DNA from: Methylobacter sp.
Lineage (GTDB): Bacteria; Pseudomonadota; Gammaproteobacteria; Methylococcales; Methylomonadaceae
DNA: 64,000 nucleotides
Direction of reading: 5' to 3'
Assembly (NCBI RefSeq): GCF_030680395.1
Contig: NZ_JAUXVR010000034.1
Location: 48,524 to 112,523, forward strand
Shown: one piece after another, positions 53,619-62,574 of the stretch
How the letters are laid out: each line of letters opens with the position of its first letter
Numbering within the stretch: position 1 is the stretch's first letter
The notes under the pieces: generated by a model
What the model was told of the DNA's origin: nothing
The model's database searches: none
What the model saw: only the letters and a program-made list of their open reading frames with translations
Translations under genes and position numbers: made by a program

Positions 53619-54206
53619 TTATCCGAGCGTTACCAGGCTACCCTGGATATTGGTGATTTGTCCTTTGACAGTGGTTGTTAGTCCCTCAACGTCCATCGTG
53701 GTATCGGCTGCTGCTTTAACCGTGGCACCTTTCAAACTGGCGCTGGTTGTCCCGGTAAGTGCCAGTTCCAAGCCGGTAACGCTGGCTTTATTGTCGCCGT
53801 TTATGGTTGTTGTCAAGGCCGTCACTTTTGCGCTGTTATCTGCTGTAACGGAAAAATCGGCCGCCTCCATGCTCAGTTTTGATGTGGCCGAAACATCAAA
53901 GTCGGCCGATGAGTTGAATGAAGCTTTGTCAGTGCTGTTGATGCTAAATGTACCTTCGGCTTCATGCAGGGTGTCCTTGGTAGATTTGCAGGTAATACTT
54001 TCTGCATTGACGATGAAATCCTTGCAATCTACGGTTATGCTATCGGTTTTCTGCGTTATCGTACTGGTATTATCTTGACCTTTGCAGGTGTGGGTGATGG
54101 TGGTGCCATCGAATGTTGCCGTCTGGGTGATATTGCCATCCTTGTTGATCACTGTCAGAGTAATCCCATCCGTTTGGCTTAACTCAATTTTGCAAACTAA
54201 AGCCAT
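53619..54206 (-). CDS. Stand-alone beta-helix needle protein (gp5 C-terminal-like)
   Basis: A 195-residue, Thr/Ser/Ala-rich protein made almost wholly of short beta-strand repeats: ITQKTDSITVDCKDFIVNAESITCKSTKDTL ... ASFNSSADFDVSATSKLSMEAADFSVTADNSAKVTALTTTINGDNKASVTGLELALTGTTSASLKGATV. This is the pattern of the triple-stranded beta-helix at the C-terminus of T4 gp5 and VgrG. Here it is a separate gene, 2 nt after the vgrG-like gene, which itself lacks the helix. It probably forms the shaft of the spike carrying the PAAR-like tip. GGGGA precedes the ATG. Confidence 0.8.
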   Translation of the reverse strand: MALVCKIELSQTDGITLTVINKDGNITQTATFDGTTITHTCKGQDNTSTITQKTDSITVDCKDFIVNAESITCKSTKDTLHEAEGTFSINSTDKASFNSSADFDVSATSKLSMEAADFSVTADNSAKVTALTTTINGDNKASVTGLELALTGTTSASLKGATVKAAADTTMDVEGLTTTVKGQITNIQGSLVTLG

Positions 54207-54208
54207 GT

Positions 54209-55843
54209 TCAGCTTTCCCCTTCTTCTTGTTGGGTTTGCAAAATGATGTAACCATTGGAGAACTGTAATAGTTCGGTATCTTTATCGTCAGTACGCTGAA
54301 TTTGCAACTCAGGCTTACTATCCACATAGCTATGCTTAATAATGTTCTGACTGGTCGTTGATTTGCCCATGACTAACTGATTTCCCTGAGAATCCATAGG
54401 TAGAGCGGTACCACTGCCCCAATCAAGAAAATCCGCAATAACCGCATTATCAAAACCTAACCCGACCAACACCCGGGCATTTTTATAAGGCGGAAAATAA
54501 AATTGCCCGGTGTCCAAATTTGGTTGATAGGCGGCGCGTACCTTTTTTTCGGCCCATAAAGGAATGCTAATCTGATAGTAATTAACCGATGTGTCCGGGT
54601 CGGTGTAAAATTGATAAGTTACATCGGTATCTTCGCCTTGTTCGCTGACGACTTTGCCTTCCACGAAAAAAGGATAGCTCGGTAACACGTAGGGAGGCAA
54701 AGCCACGCACAGTTCATCGCTACTCTCCAGCTTCAGGCTATGTTCCACTTGATAACGGCTATAGGGATTATTGAGATCAACAGTTAATTCCTGCTCCACC
54801 GAACGCGCCACCAGAGTCCATTGTTTTACCCGATAGGTGTTGGCCTGAATAAATAATGACGAATTCCAGGCAGAAGAGCCCTTAAAATTGACCAACTGCC
54901 CCGGCGGAGTAATCTGCATTTGCAGACTTTTATACTCCACCCATACTTCGTGCAAGTGCTGTTTTAATCTCGCCGTTTCCAGAGTGACCCGGGCAGTCAT
55001 ATCGGCAGCGATGGGATAGCGTGCTACGTAATCACGGCGGATTGGGCTCGCCACCTGATCATTGCTGATTGCCGTAGTCTGCGGAGTTTCCGAGTAAGCA
55101 TTCAGGACATTCGGCTGATGACGTAAAACTTCGGCAAAATCGACACCAAACGCCGAAATCTCAAGGTAACTTAGCGACTTGGCTTCACCCTCCTGGCTTT
55201 TTACGGCACTTAGGGTGTATTGATTTTCGGCAAAATCATAAGTAAACACGCCATTCTGACTATCCACCAGCCACAACAGGTAATCGTAAAAACTTGCCAG
55301 ATTGCCCTGCGCCCCCAAAGGCAAAGTCAGCACGGGATACTGGGTATCTAAGACTGACCAATCATAATTCAGATTTATTTTTGCACTAGCGTGGGCGGTA
55401 ATGAGTGCTTTCAAGGTGGAATCGGTCAGTAGATCGCAGGGATAATGTTGTTTCCATAACACTTGGGCTGGATCGGCAAACACCAGATGGTAATGACGGT
55501 GCAATATCAAATCCTGGGTTTTTAAAACATTGCTCAGTGTCTGTTCCGAAAAACTCCGGGTAGTGACTAAACCGCTCAAAGTAAGCGGAGTGATCACGGC
55601 ATCGGCACTCTCTACATGAGCTTCCACCTGCAATGACAATTCGATTAAATCGTTTTGCGTCATCGGTAAAAATAACGCATCAGTCGACTCTTCGGCGGAT
55701 ACCACAAAACTGACTTTGCCGTTAAAACCATAAGGAGTTAGGCTAAGTTCCAGAGACTTGACGTTACCCGCAGCAATGCAGTAAGACTGCCCGGCAATAG
55801 TCAGTGTCAGCGTGATCGTTAAATCATCAGTAAAACTTATCAT
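54209..55843 (-). CDS. tssI: VgrG-like spike protein without beta-helix (TssI)
   Basis: A 544-residue protein resembling the gp27-like and OB domains of VgrG. The N-terminal half has SLELSLTPYGFNGKVSFVV and HRHYHLVFADPAQVLWKQHYPCDLLTDSTLKALI, typical of gp27-like folds. Residues about 430-500 form the gp5 OB-like domain (QFYFPPYKNARVLVGLGFDNAVIADFLDWGSG). The chain ends soon after, without the beta-helix or any effector extension; the helix is encoded by the next gene. The ATG overlaps the tssE stop. It is divergent from classical VgrG, so the call rests on the domain pattern and position. Confidence 0.82.
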   Translation of the reverse strand: MISFTDDLTITLTLTIAGQSYCIAAGNVKSLELSLTPYGFNGKVSFVVSAEESTDALFLPMTQNDLIELSLQVEAHVESADAVITPLTLSGLVTTRSFSEQTLSNVLKTQDLILHRHYHLVFADPAQVLWKQHYPCDLLTDSTLKALITAHASAKINLNYDWSVLDTQYPVLTLPLGAQGNLASFYDYLLWLVDSQNGVFTYDFAENQYTLSAVKSQEGEAKSLSYLEISAFGVDFAEVLRHQPNVLNAYSETPQTTAISNDQVASPIRRDYVARYPIAADMTARVTLETARLKQHLHEVWVEYKSLQMQITPPGQLVNFKGSSAWNSSLFIQANTYRVKQWTLVARSVEQELTVDLNNPYSRYQVEHSLKLESSDELCVALPPYVLPSYPFFVEGKVVSEQGEDTDVTYQFYTDPDTSVNYYQISIPLWAEKKVRAAYQPNLDTGQFYFPPYKNARVLVGLGFDNAVIADFLDWGSGTALPMDSQGNQLVMGKSTTSQNIIKHSYVDSKPELQIQRTDDKDTELLQFSNGYIILQTQQEEGES

Positions 55844-56208
55844 GAATTAACCTGATAGTGACCGAGTACCGGATCCATGAATAACTTTAAGGTGTGAGGC
55901 CTGTTACGTATCATACAGTCAAGGCTAAAGGACAACTTAAAAAGCTTGTCATCCTTGATATGCACAATATTGTTCAACACCATTCGTGGTTCGAAAAGCT
56001 CAATATTTTCAGTAATTTCATCAATGAGTACTTTCGCGATATAATCATTAGAACCGTGGTATTTGTAATCGGACAGGCCGAAATTATGCAAAAAAAAGCC
56101 ATAGTCGCGCTTGCTGCTGAGCACATTATTGAGATTGTCGATGATACTCTTGATTTCATGGTCTTCAGCCAACCCCTTGTGACCCGCCAACTTACGCAGC
56201 AACGCCAT
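55840..56208 (-). CDS. tssE: TssE, gp25-like T6SS baseplate protein
   Basis: A 122-residue protein related to phage gp25, the baseplate protein that nucleates the sheath. Family features: IIDNLNNVLSSKRDYGFFLHNFGLSDY (gp25's conserved turn region) and the final ENIELFEPRMVLNNIVHI, with EPR fitting the essential EPR core of gp25. The ATG at 56208 overlaps the tssK stop as TGATG; a TTG at 56223 is less likely. The stop overlaps the tssI start. Confidence 0.9.
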   Translation of the reverse strand: MALLRKLAGHKGLAEDHEIKSIIDNLNNVLSSKRDYGFFLHNFGLSDYKYHGSNDYIAKVLIDEITENIELFEPRMVLNNIVHIKDDKLFKLSFSLDCMIRNRPHTLKLFMDPVLGHYQVNS

Positions 56209-57458
56209 CAGACTGATCGCCAATAAAGGAAAAAGTTTTCTTCCGTAAACTTTGGATCAGCGTAGAAGCCAAGTGCCAGCTCATCCAGAGCGTGATCCCA
56301 CTCTTCTCCCAAGCTAATTTGGTAAATTTCCACCTCAGGGCCAAAAGAGTTCTGGAACGGCGGACGCTCCATGCGTTTGCAAGGAATGCCTTGCAAATAA
56401 AATTTATGCACTATCGGAATGCGGGTCACGGCGGCAATTTTAAAACCGTCAAGACTGACAGCTTTGGTGACGCCTCCTTTTTGCACCAGCAGGTAGATTT
56501 CTTTTGCCTCACGAATCGACTCGGGTAGGCTAGCCCGCACGATGCCGTCAAGCATCGTAAATGGCAAATAGGGTGAACGCATCTGACTCAACTTTAATTG
56601 GTCATTCAGTGGTCCAAGCGTTTCCCTGAATACATCGACAAGTTGCTCATGGCGATAAGGACTCGTGGCAAATTGCGGTGTGCTATTATGATAAAAGCAC
56701 AAATCGACATAAAAGTGCTTTAATTGTTCGTACACCGTATAGGGGTGCGGGGAAATTTGGGCAAACAGATTGGCAAGAAAGCGCTGCATTTGCACGACAC
56801 TTTTCAGGCACTGCTTAGCGTTGACCAAATCGGCACCCGATAGGTAAATGGCTGCAATTTCCTGGGTCAACTGATAATGATAGGCCTCAAGCTTGTGACT
56901 TAGCCCCTTCAAGTCCTCTTTCAGAAACGGCACTGAACCCAAGCATACTAACGGTGGAATGTAACGAGACGAAAGCCGCCACAAACCATCAGGCTGTTTC
57001 TCAAACTCCGCCAAACGAAAACTCTCCAGGGTATCGGGATTTTCTTGTTCGGTAGAAAGTTCAAGAGGCCAAAGCCAACAATTGACATTATCGCGTTTAA
57101 TCGCCTGTGAGCCAGCAACATGCTCGCCGTTTTTTTCAGGAAGACTCCGTACATGTAAATAAACCGGCACCAAAGTAGTACCGGGAATATTAAGATTCAG
57201 CGGCGCTACTTGCGCATTACCCTTCAATTCCAACAGCAGACCTGAAAGCAACACCAGCGTCAGCTCTTCCAAAGACAAAACCCCATCGACTAGCAGGGTT
57301 TCGTTCCAACGCAATCGGTAAAGCCCATAACTGGGAGCCGCCTGCAGACTGAAGCGCAACGCGCTGTCAGCCAACATGGATTCTTCAAGGGCACGCAAGT
57401 GGGCAGGCAATAATGCCTGCCCCATCGACCATAAAACTCGTGATAAGCGGTTGTACAT
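56208..57458 (-). CDS. tssK: TssK, T6SS baseplate-membrane adaptor
   Basis: Trimeric adaptor of 416 residues joining the baseplate to TssL/TssM. Signature blocks: LSRVLWSMGQALLPAHLRALEESML at the start (usual form W..G..L.PQHFQ), TTLVPVYLHVRS, WRLSSRYIPPLVCLGSVPFL, and the C-terminal YQISLGEEWDHALDELALGFYADPKFTEENFFLYWRS. Length is near the family mean of 440. It starts 48 nt after hcp and is coupled to tssE. Confidence 0.9.
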   Translation of the reverse strand: MYNRLSRVLWSMGQALLPAHLRALEESMLADSALRFSLQAAPSYGLYRLRWNETLLVDGVLSLEELTLVLLSGLLLELKGNAQVAPLNLNIPGTTLVPVYLHVRSLPEKNGEHVAGSQAIKRDNVNCWLWPLELSTEQENPDTLESFRLAEFEKQPDGLWRLSSRYIPPLVCLGSVPFLKEDLKGLSHKLEAYHYQLTQEIAAIYLSGADLVNAKQCLKSVVQMQRFLANLFAQISPHPYTVYEQLKHFYVDLCFYHNSTPQFATSPYRHEQLVDVFRETLGPLNDQLKLSQMRSPYLPFTMLDGIVRASLPESIREAKEIYLLVQKGGVTKAVSLDGFKIAAVTRIPIVHKFYLQGIPCKRMERPPFQNSFGPEVEIYQISLGEEWDHALDELALGFYADPKFTEENFFLYWRSV

Positions 57459-57505
57459 AAATTACTTAATGGTCATAAGGCTTATGGTGTAGTTAGCCAG
57501 GAAGC

Positions 57506-58084
57506 TTAAGTAGATACCGCCACGCCCCATGTTTTGACGAATTTATCGGTATTGGATACCGCAAAATTAATCACCTGAGCTTCTTCCTGGGGCATAATAC
57601 CAGTGTACATTTGAAAGTTTAGCGGTGAAACCACTTGAGAGTCGGGTTGTGCAGCAATTTCAAGAGCCAGTTCGCCGCCCTGTTTGAATACCAGACCATT
57701 CATATCAGTGTCATCGGTATGAAAGGCCAGATAGTACACCTTGGCAATTGGATCAAAGTCATAGATCTTGAACTTAAATACCACTGTAGTGTCTGATAAG
57801 TCAGTGTGCTTCATGATACTGACCAGTTTTGCGTTCTCATTGCTGACATTAAAAGCAATTTGGACCGGATCCGCATAGCCGCCTTTCCAAGAGATATCGG
57901 AAATAATGCCGACGACGTCAAGATTATTGTCGACACCGAAGTTCGTCGGGTCGGTCACTTTGATGTCGGTACCTAATTCTTGTGTGCCAATTGTCATACT
58001 GACAAGATGACCCACCAGAACCTGTGCGTCTTTCTCAAAGTTGAAACCTTGTCTTATACTGCAACTATATTGTGAAGATGCCAT
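57506..58084 (-). CDS. tssD: Divergent Hcp (TssD)-like tube protein
   Basis: A 192-residue, beta-rich protein encoded between tssC and tssK, where hcp is expected. It begins MASSQYSCSIRQGFNFEKDAQVLVGHLVSMTIG and includes VVFKFKIYDFDPIAKVYYLAFHTDDTDMNGLVFKQGGELALEI. It lacks the common Hcp start (MAxxxxKxxGIxGES), is about 25 residues longer than typical Hcp, and belongs to a divergent branch. I infer it forms the inner tube. The alternative is a related tail-tube protein of a contractile system. AAGAGAG precedes the ATG. Identification rests mostly on position. Confidence 0.65.
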   Translation of the reverse strand: MASSQYSCSIRQGFNFEKDAQVLVGHLVSMTIGTQELGTDIKVTDPTNFGVDNNLDVVGIISDISWKGGYADPVQIAFNVSNENAKLVSIMKHTDLSDTTVVFKFKIYDFDPIAKVYYLAFHTDDTDMNGLVFKQGGELALEIAAQPDSQVVSPLNFQMYTGIMPQEEAQVINFAVSNTDKFVKTWGVAVST

Positions 58085-58126
58085 AATAAATTCTCTCTTA
58101 AGTTAGTTAGATTGTTATTCCCAATA

Positions 58127-59668
58127 TTACAAACGTGCGTCCAAGCGCAACTCAACATCCATACCTTCGAATTGAATATGCGGCAGCACCGAAATCTGAC
58201 AATCATACCAACCTATCATTCCAGGACGCTCTACCACTTTTACCGACGCAGCCTTGAACGGATAGTAGCGCAAGGTCAGATCATCAGGATTAACCACAGT
58301 GGTCACATAGCGGAACATCCACGAATTAAGAGTATTCGCTATATATACGGCGTCGGCACTGCTACCGATATTATCGCGCATGATACTTTTGACGTAATGA
58401 GCAATTCGGGTGATTGATAACGTGTAGGAAAGGTTTGTCACCAGCTGGGAGTTTTCAGAATCTTTGGGATCTTTGAACTTCTTGGATTTCTTCAGTGACT
58501 GGCAGCTGAAAAAACAGGCATCGGCTGTGCCTTTACGGTAAATCAATGGCATGAAACCCACGTTGGCGAAATCAAGCTCGCGGTAGTCGGGAATGACCAT
58601 TTCCACTGGAATTTTCATCTCCTCTTCACCGCGCATATTGAACATATGCACAGGTAACCCGCTTACTAAGCCACCGCCTTTAGGTCCTCGAAGATATTGA
58701 CACCATCCCGAAGTCGTAAAGGAGCGAATCATGTTTTGTGCGAACAGAATCGTGGCACTACCCCAAAGGTAATCGGCATCGTTGTCGCCACGCACTTCCT
58801 CTTTGAAAGTGAAATTTCCCCGTCCACAAGGGTTGGTTTCTGGATCGTAGGGTTGGCGCAGAATATAACGCGGTAAAGTCAAACCAATATAAGCGGCCGC
58901 TTCCGATTCCCTCAAGGCATTCCATGAGCCATAACGTGGATGGTTCATCAGCCCTTCCATATCCTTGATAGCGGACAATTCTTCGATGTTTTGGCAACCA
59001 AAAAATTTGGGAGAAACCGCACCGATGAAAGGCGCGTGACTGGCAGAGGCGATTTTACCCATGATTTTCAACCAGAATTCATCGCGAGGAGTATGTTCAA
59101 TTTCATATAACCCCACAATACTGCCATAAGGTTTACCGCCGTATTGATCATACTCGGCCAAATAAATCTTCTTAAACAGAGCACTTCCGGTAATATCGAC
59201 GGCGTTGCTGTCGAAATCATCGTACAACTCATCTTTACTGACATCAATGATATCAATCATTACGTCAGCTTTGAAATTGGTGGTGCGCACCAGGTCGTTT
59301 AATGAACGCCAATCGGCTTCCATACTTTTAAATTTTTCGTTGTGAATGATTTCGTTCAATTGCGCATTGACTAATTCATCGATACGGGCGATCAAGCTTT
59401 GTACAGCGCCCTTGTCAAACTTGCCTGCTGCAGAATCGATATTCATCAACACCGCAGCCATCCCGGAAATAAATCGATCCTCGTCACGAATATTTTCAGT
59501 GACTGTTTCCAAGTTATTGGAAATCATAGGGACCGGATCGGAAACATCAGAATCTAGCCTCATACTCGACAAGAAACGCTTTATATTCAGCGCCTCGCCA
59601 GTTTCAGCAGGAACGGTACTAACGGTAGTAGCAGGAGCAGCAGCAGGAGGAGCAGTGTCATCAGACAT
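58127..59668 (-). CDS. tssC: TssC (VipB), T6SS sheath large subunit
   Basis: Contractile sheath protein of 513 residues, partner of TssB. An Ala/Pro-rich N-terminal tail (residues 5-25) precedes the conserved body: NAQLNEIIHNEKFKSMEADWRSLNDLVRTTNFKADVMIDIIDVSKDELYDDF, PFIGAVSPKFFGC, and the C-terminal NPDDLTLRYYPFKAASVKVVERPGMIGWYDCQISVLPHIQFEGMDVELRLDARL. AGGAA lies 9 nt before the ATG, 18 nt after tssB. This is one of the surest calls in the window. Confidence 0.97.
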   Translation of the reverse strand: MSDDTAPPAAAPATTVSTVPAETGEALNIKRFLSSMRLDSDVSDPVPMISNNLETVTENIRDEDRFISGMAAVLMNIDSAAGKFDKGAVQSLIARIDELVNAQLNEIIHNEKFKSMEADWRSLNDLVRTTNFKADVMIDIIDVSKDELYDDFDSNAVDITGSALFKKIYLAEYDQYGGKPYGSIVGLYEIEHTPRDEFWLKIMGKIASASHAPFIGAVSPKFFGCQNIEELSAIKDMEGLMNHPRYGSWNALRESEAAAYIGLTLPRYILRQPYDPETNPCGRGNFTFKEEVRGDNDADYLWGSATILFAQNMIRSFTTSGWCQYLRGPKGGGLVSGLPVHMFNMRGEEEMKIPVEMVIPDYRELDFANVGFMPLIYRKGTADACFFSCQSLKKSKKFKDPKDSENSQLVTNLSYTLSITRIAHYVKSIMRDNIGSSADAVYIANTLNSWMFRYVTTVVNPDDLTLRYYPFKAASVKVVERPGMIGWYDCQISVLPHIQFEGMDVELRLDARL

Positions 59669-59686
59669 AATAGTATTCCTAATATT

Positions 59687-60226
59687 CTAGTTGATGGTGG
59701 TTTCGGCAGATTCGTTAGAACTTGGCAATTTGAAGCTTTCAAAGCCCTTCAAGTCGGCCAAAACTTTTTCCAGACTTTCGGGATTACTCATTAGTTCATC
59801 CATTAATTTATGCAGCTCCTTGCGGTTATCCACATTAGAGAGCATTTCTCCGATCAATCCCTTTAAGGTGAGCAAGCCTTTTAGCTTAGGAACATGCTCA
59901 GCCACTTGGTCGGGAGAAAAAGATTTCATTGAGTTAATGGGCAGGGATATTTGCAGGTCTTCTTCACGGTCGCCGTCGATTTTGTTTTCGACCGCAAAGT
60001 TCAGACTCATGCCCATGTCTTTCATCACCAAGTCGGTGTTGGTTCCATCCAGATTACGTATTCGCCTATCATCGAGATCAAATATACGATCACTGGAAGA
60101 TCCTTGCGAAAAATCACCGGTGACAAGCAGTCGCATAGGTAAGGTGATGTCTTCAGGCTGGCCATTAACTTCGGTTTTGTACCGCAATGTTAATCGTGAT
60201 TTTGGAATTTCGTCTTGTATTGCCAT
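59687..60226 (-). CDS. tssB: TssB (VipA), T6SS sheath small subunit
   Basis: Sheath protein of 179 residues, first gene of the T6SS operon. Family blocks: PKSRLTLRYKTEVNGQPEDITLPMRLLVTGDFSQG, DDRRIRNLDGTNTDLVMKDMGMSLNFAVENKI, and INSMKSFSPDQVAEHVPKLKGLLTLKGLIGEMLSNVDNRKELHKLM. GGAG lies 7 nt before the ATG. It interlocks with TssC to form the contractile sheath. Confidence 0.97.
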   Translation of the reverse strand: MAIQDEIPKSRLTLRYKTEVNGQPEDITLPMRLLVTGDFSQGSSSDRIFDLDDRRIRNLDGTNTDLVMKDMGMSLNFAVENKIDGDREEDLQISLPINSMKSFSPDQVAEHVPKLKGLLTLKGLIGEMLSNVDNRKELHKLMDELMSNPESLEKVLADLKGFESFKLPSSNESAETTIN

Positions 60227-60905
60227 TTTTTTCTCCGCAGATAACAGAAATTGTAATTTTTTACCCGAGTTAGGAACAAATTTTTACGCCATCAGTCTAA
60301 GCTTTGATTTTAAAATATGCAATTAATTTAGTAACAATACGTATTGACTTTCTGGAAATTAATTTTAGCTCAAAATAGATTCGAGGGAGTTAGCTGACAA
60401 TCAGTTCCAACAGCGAACAAAATAAGGCTTTTCCGCGTTTTTTTGCGCCATGCACAAACTCGAAAAAGCCTAAATAAATCTGTAGACACACCAGAAAAAT
60501 ACCGTGATGCGGACGTAATCAAGAACGCCAGAATAGTCTAAAGACAGATTTGCCATCATGGGTGAACATGAATCATTAAAATAAACATAAACGCCCCCAA
60601 ATAGACTCTTGAGATTAAACAAGATGCGGTAAAGTTAGTTAACGAATTTTGATCCAGACACAAAGAATCGGTATTTTTGTAGAAGTTACATGATTTATCT
60701 GTTTTACTTTACTGAGTCTACGACTCCGTCAACTCGTTTACACATCCATTGGGCTATACCGGAATGACGATTCAATACCAATCAACACTTAATATCGTAG
60801 ATACAGGTTATTCAACGCTATCAATTTTGCCTAATATTCAGATTTTCTTTTCCGTTGTTGGTTACATAATTTATAATTTTTTCTTTACTGAAAAGTCTCA
60901 TAACC
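60227..60905. other. Divergent regulatory region between the T6SS operon and gspAB
   Basis: About 680 bases expected to carry the promoter of the 22-kb T6SS operon and that of gspA. I looked for a -24/-12 motif on the minus strand and found none convincing. The right half (60700-60900) is strongly AT-rich. No gene or RNA is recognised. Confidence 0.45.
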
Positions 60906-62570
60906 GTGTATACCCAATACTTTCATTTTAGCGAATTGCCGTTTTCCATAGCGACTGATCCGCACTTTATTTATATGAGCCCGCGTCATCAGGAGGGTTT
61001 GGCTCACCTTCTTTACGGCATTAATTTTGGAGGAGGCTTTGTTGCTTTAACCGGCGAAGTAGGTACCGGCAAAACAACGCTTTGCCGCTGCCTTTTGCAA
61101 AAAATACCGGAAAATATAGATATTGCCTTGATATTGAATCCAAAGCTTAATCCGGTCGAATTATTGGCTACCATCTGCGATGAACTGGGCATTATCTATG
61201 ACAAAAACCAACATTCGTTAAAAAACCTGATCGATCTTTTAAACCAGCACCTGCTCACCAGCCATGCTAACGGCAAACGTACGGTTTTACTCATTGACGA
61301 AGCACAGAATTTAAGCATGGAAGTGTTGGAACAAATTCGCCTGTTGACCAACTTGGAAACCAACAAAACAAAACTGTTACAAGTTATTCTGGTCGGCCAG
61401 CCTGAATTGAAAGAATCGCTTAAACGACAGGATTTACGCCAGTTAAATCAGCGCATTACCGCCCGCTATCACTTGTTGCCGCTATCGTTAGATGAGACTC
61501 GAGCTTATATCCATCATCGATTGATTGTTTGCAATGGTCGTCCGGAAATCTTTAAAGAGCGCGCGATACGAAAAGTTTACAAACTGTCTTCCGGCATACC
61601 CAGAATGATTAACATCCTCTGCGATCGCGCTTTGCTTGGAGCCTACTCAACCAATACTCATGTTATTACTCCGGCAATCGTTAGCGCTGCTGCCAATGAA
61701 ACGCTGGCTTTTACCGATAAAAAATCCCCTTACCTGAGCGCATCATTAGGTTTGCTATTTTTGGGTTGTATTATTGCCACAGGCGCTTATTTCCGAATGT
61801 ACTGGCTCAAAACAAGTAATCAAACAGCAATTAATTTGGCAACGCCCTACCCTGCTATCCAGACAAAACCTGAGATCATCAGACAACTTCTGCCGCCTGT
61901 TCAAAAAGAACCGCTTCTTATTGAACAATTTAACACCGCCGCTATCGCTAAAACAAAACCGTTTGATGACTGGATCAATAATCCCAACTATTCATTAAAC
62001 GCTGCATTAATCAGCACGCTGAAACTCTGGGACAAGCCTATCCCAGAGAGTAATCAGGTGGATTGTCATTACGTAGAAACGACAGGACTGCGCTGTGTAT
62101 TTGGCAAAACCACCTGGAAAAATATGCTGGCAATTAATCATCCGGCTATTTTGGAGTTCTCATTAACAGGTGAACAAAAGTTCTATGCCTTACTTACCGG
62201 ATTCGGGCAAAATCAATCCATGATTCATTTTAAAGATAACGCGACATTTCCGGTAGCGGATGCATTGAAGTATTGGAACGGCTATTATTTAATAGTGGAA
62301 CCTCCGCCAATTCCGGTTGTCAAAATGATATATCCTCACCAGACATCAGTTAACATATTATGGTTACGGCATCTGTTAAGCAGTATTGACAGAAAAGCTG
62401 AAGCAGTAGAGCAGCCACGTTTTTATGATGACCAATTAGCCGCCCGCGTTATGGATTTTCAACGCCAGCATCAATTACCGGAAGACGGTAAGGTGGGCGA
62501 CAAAACCATGCCTTATCTTAAAAATATAGCAAGTACACTTGATTTTCCTCACTTAGAAATAACCGATTAA
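60906..62570 (+). CDS. gspA: GspA/ExeA-like ATPase with peptidoglycan-binding domain
   Basis: Inner-membrane ATPase of 554 residues that, with GspB, helps insert the type II secretin through the cell wall. The N-terminal AAA domain begins YFHFSELPFSIATDPHFIYMS (typical ExeA), with Walker A GEVGTGKTT and Walker B TVLLIDEAQNLS. A transmembrane helix near residues 275-295 (LGLLFLGCIIATGAYF) is followed by a periplasmic region. The last 80 residues contain a PG_binding_1 domain (RVMDFQRQHQLPEDGKVGDKT). The start is GTG. gspB follows by 4 nt. No other type II secretion genes are in the window. Confidence 0.92.
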   Translation: MYTQYFHFSELPFSIATDPHFIYMSPRHQEGLAHLLYGINFGGGFVALTGEVGTGKTTLCRCLLQKIPENIDIALILNPKLNPVELLATICDELGIIYDKNQHSLKNLIDLLNQHLLTSHANGKRTVLLIDEAQNLSMEVLEQIRLLTNLETNKTKLLQVILVGQPELKESLKRQDLRQLNQRITARYHLLPLSLDETRAYIHHRLIVCNGRPEIFKERAIRKVYKLSSGIPRMINILCDRALLGAYSTNTHVITPAIVSAAANETLAFTDKKSPYLSASLGLLFLGCIIATGAYFRMYWLKTSNQTAINLATPYPAIQTKPEIIRQLLPPVQKEPLLIEQFNTAAIAKTKPFDDWINNPNYSLNAALISTLKLWDKPIPESNQVDCHYVETTGLRCVFGKTTWKNMLAINHPAILEFSLTGEQKFYALLTGFGQNQSMIHFKDNATFPVADALKYWNGYYLIVEPPPIPVVKMIYPHQTSVNILWLRHLLSSIDRKAEAVEQPRFYDDQLAARVMDFQRQHQLPEDGKVGDKTMPYLKNIASTLDFPHLEITD

Positions 62571-62574
62571 TCAT

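Noticed and set aside
53650..54078. 142-codon plus-strand frame rich in Val/Ser/Leu
   Set aside because: Exact antisense of the repetitive needle gene; its regularity mirrors that gene's repeats.
60227..60420. Sigma-54 promoter for the T6SS operon
   Set aside because: T6SS operons are often sigma-54 dependent, so I looked for GG-N10-GC in context upstream of tssB and found no acceptable match.
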